This document shows, piece after piece, positions 62,142 through 64,000 of a DNA stretch of 64,000 nucleotides. Position 1 is the first letter of the stretch; each line of letters opens with the position of its first letter. The position numbers and the translations under genes were made by a program. The stretch comes from Falsiroseomonas stagni DSM 19981 (GTDB lineage Bacteria; Pseudomonadota; Alphaproteobacteria; Acetobacterales; Acetobacteraceae): positions 711,846-775,845 of the forward strand of contig NZ_FOSQ01000002.1 of the NCBI RefSeq assembly GCF_900114315.1, read 5' to 3'. The notes under the pieces were generated by a model, which made no database searches, had not been told where the DNA came from, and saw only the letters and a program-made list of their open reading frames with translations.

Positions 62142-62237
62142 TCCCGTCCCGGACTGGTTGCCGTTCAAGGTGCTTGCGGTGAGTATCCCGTTCGGGACGG
62201 GGGCGCGCCTATTCGCCACCTCGTCGTTATCCCGGGA
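62142..62237. promoter_or_regulatory. Repeated operator-like dyads upstream of the OYE gene
   Basis: TCCCGTCCCGGA (62142-62153) and TCCCGTTCGGGA (62186-62197) match at 10 of 12 positions, 44 nt apart; the second is a perfect palindrome. A third half-size palindrome TCCCGGGA lies at 62230-62237 against the ribosome site. Together they suggest binding sites of a dimeric regulator controlling the divergent genes at 62071 and 62245. Confidence 0.4.
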
Positions 62238-62244
62238 GATGTCG

Positions 62245-63393
62245 ATGAGTGATGCGCCTGCACGCCCCCTGTTGTTCACACCGCTGACGCTGCGCGGCCT
62301 CACCCTCAAGAACCGGATCGTCGTATCCCCGATGTCCCAGTATTCGTCGGTCGGCGGCGAGCCCACCGACTGGCACCTGGTGCATCTCGGGAAGTTCGCG
62401 ATGGGCGGTGCCGGCGTGGTCTTCTGCGAGGAGACCTCCGTCTCCGAGAAGTCCCGCAAGACTTACGATTGCCCGGGCATCTACACGGACGGTCAGGTCC
62501 GGGCCTGGCGACGCATCACCGATTTCATCCGGGGCCAGGGCGCCATCGCGGCCATGCAACTCGGCCATGCCGGACGCAAGGTAGCAACCCGCGCACCCTG
62601 GGATGGCTTTGCGCCACTCGGTGAGGAGGACGCAGCGCGTGGCAGGCCGCCCTGGGCCGGGATCGCCCCGAGCCCGATCCCCTTCAAGGACGGCGCCATG
62701 GTGCCGAAGGAAATGGATGCCGACGACATCCGCCGCGTCATCGCCCTGCATGTCGAGGCTGCGAAACGGACGCAAGATGCAGGGTTCGGCATCCTGGAGA
62801 TCCACGGGGCGCACGGCTACATCATCCAGCAATTCCTCTCCCCGATCACCAACCATCGCAAGGACGGATATGGTGGCGACATCCAGGGGCGGATGCGCTT
62901 CGGACTGGAACTGATGGAAGCAGTCCGGGCCGCATGGCCAGCCGATTTGCCTCTGTTCTTCCGTGCCTCCTGCGTCGACGGCAAGGGCGGCATCTGGAGC
63001 CTGGAAGATACCGTCGTGCTGGCACGCGAACTGAAGGCACGCGGCGTCGATGTGCTGGACTGTTCCTCCGGCGGGATCGAAGGACCGCTGACGCTGCATC
63101 TGGTCCCGCGCGTTCCCGGCTATCACGTGCCCTTCGCGGAACGCATCCGATCCGAAACTGGCATCGCCACCATGGCAGTCGGCCTGATCACCGATCCCCA
63201 TCAGGCCGAAGGATATCTTCAGGAAAGCCAATGCGACCTTGTGGCACTGGCGCGGGAGATGATGTGGAATCCGAACTGGCCAACCCATGCGGCGGCCGCA
63301 CTAGGGCTGGAGAAGCCGCATGAGCAACTGCCGAGGCCATATGCCTGGTGGCTCCAGAAGCGGGAAGACGTGCGGAAGATCAGCCAAGGCTGA
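62245..63393 (+). CDS. NADH:flavin oxidoreductase / old yellow enzyme (YqjM-like)
   Basis: A 382-residue TIM-barrel FMN enzyme: NRIVVSPMSQYSSVGG near residue 25 (YqjM-type loop), QLGHAGRKV, IHGAHGYIIQQFLSP and GGIEGPLTLH. The His/His substrate pair is probable in EIHGAHGY. It reduces activated C=C bonds with NAD(P)H. ATG 62245 is used over 62239 because GGGAG would be too close to the latter. It may detoxify electrophiles sensed by the regulator of the dyads upstream. Confidence 0.9.
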   Translation: MSDAPARPLLFTPLTLRGLTLKNRIVVSPMSQYSSVGGEPTDWHLVHLGKFAMGGAGVVFCEETSVSEKSRKTYDCPGIYTDGQVRAWRRITDFIRGQGAIAAMQLGHAGRKVATRAPWDGFAPLGEEDAARGRPPWAGIAPSPIPFKDGAMVPKEMDADDIRRVIALHVEAAKRTQDAGFGILEIHGAHGYIIQQFLSPITNHRKDGYGGDIQGRMRFGLELMEAVRAAWPADLPLFFRASCVDGKGGIWSLEDTVVLARELKARGVDVLDCSSGGIEGPLTLHLVPRVPGYHVPFAERIRSETGIATMAVGLITDPHQAEGYLQESQCDLVALAREMMWNPNWPTHAAAALGLEKPHEQLPRPYAWWLQKREDVRKISQG

Positions 63394-63467
63394 GAACAAC
63401 GGTGCTTGCACCACAGTCGGGGGACCCCATTTACCATCCCGATGGATGGACTGGAGATTGTGTGCAG

Positions 63468-63707
63468 ATGGTCGAGCGGCTGGAGGCGCTGCGCCCACGG
63501 TCAGTCACCGACAGCGAGAAGATCACGATCAACCTGGGCCATGTTGACCTGGGTCACGTCGATCTGCTGGTGCGAGACGGCTTCTATTCCAACCGAACCG
63601 ACTTCATTCGGACCGCCATCCGCAACCAGATCGAACGTCACGCGGATGCAGCGCGCCAGTCCGTAGTGCGGCGGAGCCTTGACCTGGGTCTAATACCAGC
63701 GCCCTGA
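63468..63707 (+). CDS. Ribbon-helix-helix (CopG-like) protein, 3' end probably replaced by an IS
   Basis: A 79-residue protein with a beta-strand then helix arrangement (SEKITINLGHVDLG, VDLLVRDGFYSNRTDFIRTA) typical of CopG/ParD DNA-binding antidotes or regulators. ATG 63468 has GGAG 10 nt upstream; GTG 63462 is an alternative. The last codons (LIPAP) overlap the presumed end of the IS630-family element, so the native C-terminus was probably lost. GGTGC/GCACC and CCATC/GATGG dyads upstream (63394-63450) may be autoregulatory sites. No toxin partner is adjacent. Confidence 0.6.
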   Translation: MVERLEALRPRSVTDSEKITINLGHVDLGHVDLLVRDGFYSNRTDFIRTAIRNQIERHADAARQSVVRRSLDLGLIPAP

Positions 63708-64000
63708 ATGGCTGACTCGATGGTGATGTTGGTGCGCTGTCGATGTGTGATTCGCTGCGCCTGAGGGCGGAAGGGGCGGATCATGGCGGTGTCGGTAGAC
63801 CGGAAGGACCATACGGCGTCGGAGTTGCGACGCCTGGCGGCGGGAAGCCGTGACGCCTCGGCGGCGCGCCGCATGCTGGCCCTGGCACTGGTGCTGGAGG
63901 GCGTGCCGCGAGCGGTTGCGGCAGAGACCTGCGGGATGGATCGGCAGACGCTGCGGGACTGGGTTCATCGCTACAATGCCGAAGGCGTTTCCGGTCTGTC
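63691..64000 (+). mobile_element. IS630-family insertion sequence, left end to window edge (partial)
   Basis: The transposase start at 63783 is preceded by a non-coding stretch beginning with TA (63691-63692), the dinucleotide used and duplicated by IS630-type elements. TACCAGCGCCC just inside (about 63694-63704) is the likely terminal repeat. The exact end cannot be fixed because the right end is outside the window. Confidence 0.6.
63783..64000 (+). CDS. IS630-family transposase, N-terminal part (partial)
   Basis: 72 codons before the window ends: start AVSVDRKDHTASELRRLAAG, then an alanine-rich helix-turn-helix region (AARRMLALALVLEG, ETCGMDRQTLRDWVHRYNAE). This is the N-terminal DNA-binding domain of IS630-type transposases; the DDE catalytic domain lies beyond the edge. 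ATG 63783 follows GGGGCGG. It probably inserted into the ribbon-helix-helix gene. Confidence 0.82.
   Translation, partial: MAVSVDRKDHTASELRRLAAGSRDASAARRMLALALVLEGVPRAVAAETCGMDRQTLRDWVHRYNAEGVSGL

Noticed and set aside
1..64000. CRISPR arrays, tRNA and rRNA genes
   Set aside because: No regularly spaced repeats and no tRNA-like TpsiC arms or rRNA segments were seen by reading; a tool search was not possible.

Overview
The window is GC-rich, almost wholly coding, and reads as chromosome of an alphaproteobacterium, most likely an environmental Acetobacteraceae member (Roseomonas-like). This placement is inferred from gene content: five orphan Bug/TctC-type binding proteins, several ABC uptake operons linked to hydrolases, a cytochrome bd-type oxidase and an Hmu heme system. 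No phylogenetic test was possible. No tRNA, rRNA or CRISPR array was seen.

Layout. 1-1168: end of a cydAB-type quinol oxidase operon. 1231-2382: a Gfo/Idh/MocA oxidoreductase behind a strong dyad. 2437-7903: a six-gene operon (ACMSD-like amidohydrolase, Tau/Ssu-type ABC importer, cysteine hydrolase, cytosine-deaminase-like amidohydrolase) with a recognisable promoter, probably for uptake and hydrolysis of an N-containing small molecule. 7904-13687: a Bug protein, an LLM flavin monooxygenase, a TSUP exporter and two amidases. 13945-19425: a complete Dpp/Opp-type ABC operon. 19366-25456: DUF3750 protein, a 160-bp foldback repeat, Dps, an MFS exporter, an orphan RTX protein behind an AT-rich leader, an AzgA-type purine permease and a Gdx/SugE-type SMR exporter. 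25511-29839: an orphan family 5 binding protein, a SprT-like/DUF2786 pair, an alpha/beta hydrolase and a GST.

29856-35454 (minus): a catabolic operon ilvD, beta-hydroxyacid dehydrogenase, octopine-dehydrogenase-like, 3-hydroxyacyl-CoA dehydrogenase-like, Bug protein, diverging from another Bug gene plus a phosphopantetheinyl transferase. 37172-46085: two divergent ABC importer operons around one control region; one carries a metallophosphoesterase and the other is UgpB-like. 46140-52713 (minus): a full heme operon hmuR-tonB-hmuS-hmuT-hmuU-hmuV, with a near-perfect Fur-type box over its promoter. 53379-63393: amidase plus Bug gene, a candidate small RNA, a BisC-type molybdoenzyme behind a foldable leader, a Suv3-like helicase, another Bug gene and an old-yellow-enzyme homologue with repeated operator-like dyads. 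63468-64000: a ribbon-helix-helix gene whose end seems cut by an IS630-family element that runs off the window.

The most interesting non-coding signals are the candidate sRNA at 55888-55968 (promoter, hairpin, anti-Shine-Dalgarno stretch, perfect terminator), the foldback element at 20148-20307, the mutually exclusive hairpins at 56036-56110, the dyad at 1202-1229, the Fur box at 52806-52824 and the operator-like repeats at 62142-62237. Most start codons were chosen from Shine-Dalgarno spacing, ATGA/GTGA overlaps and family N-termini.
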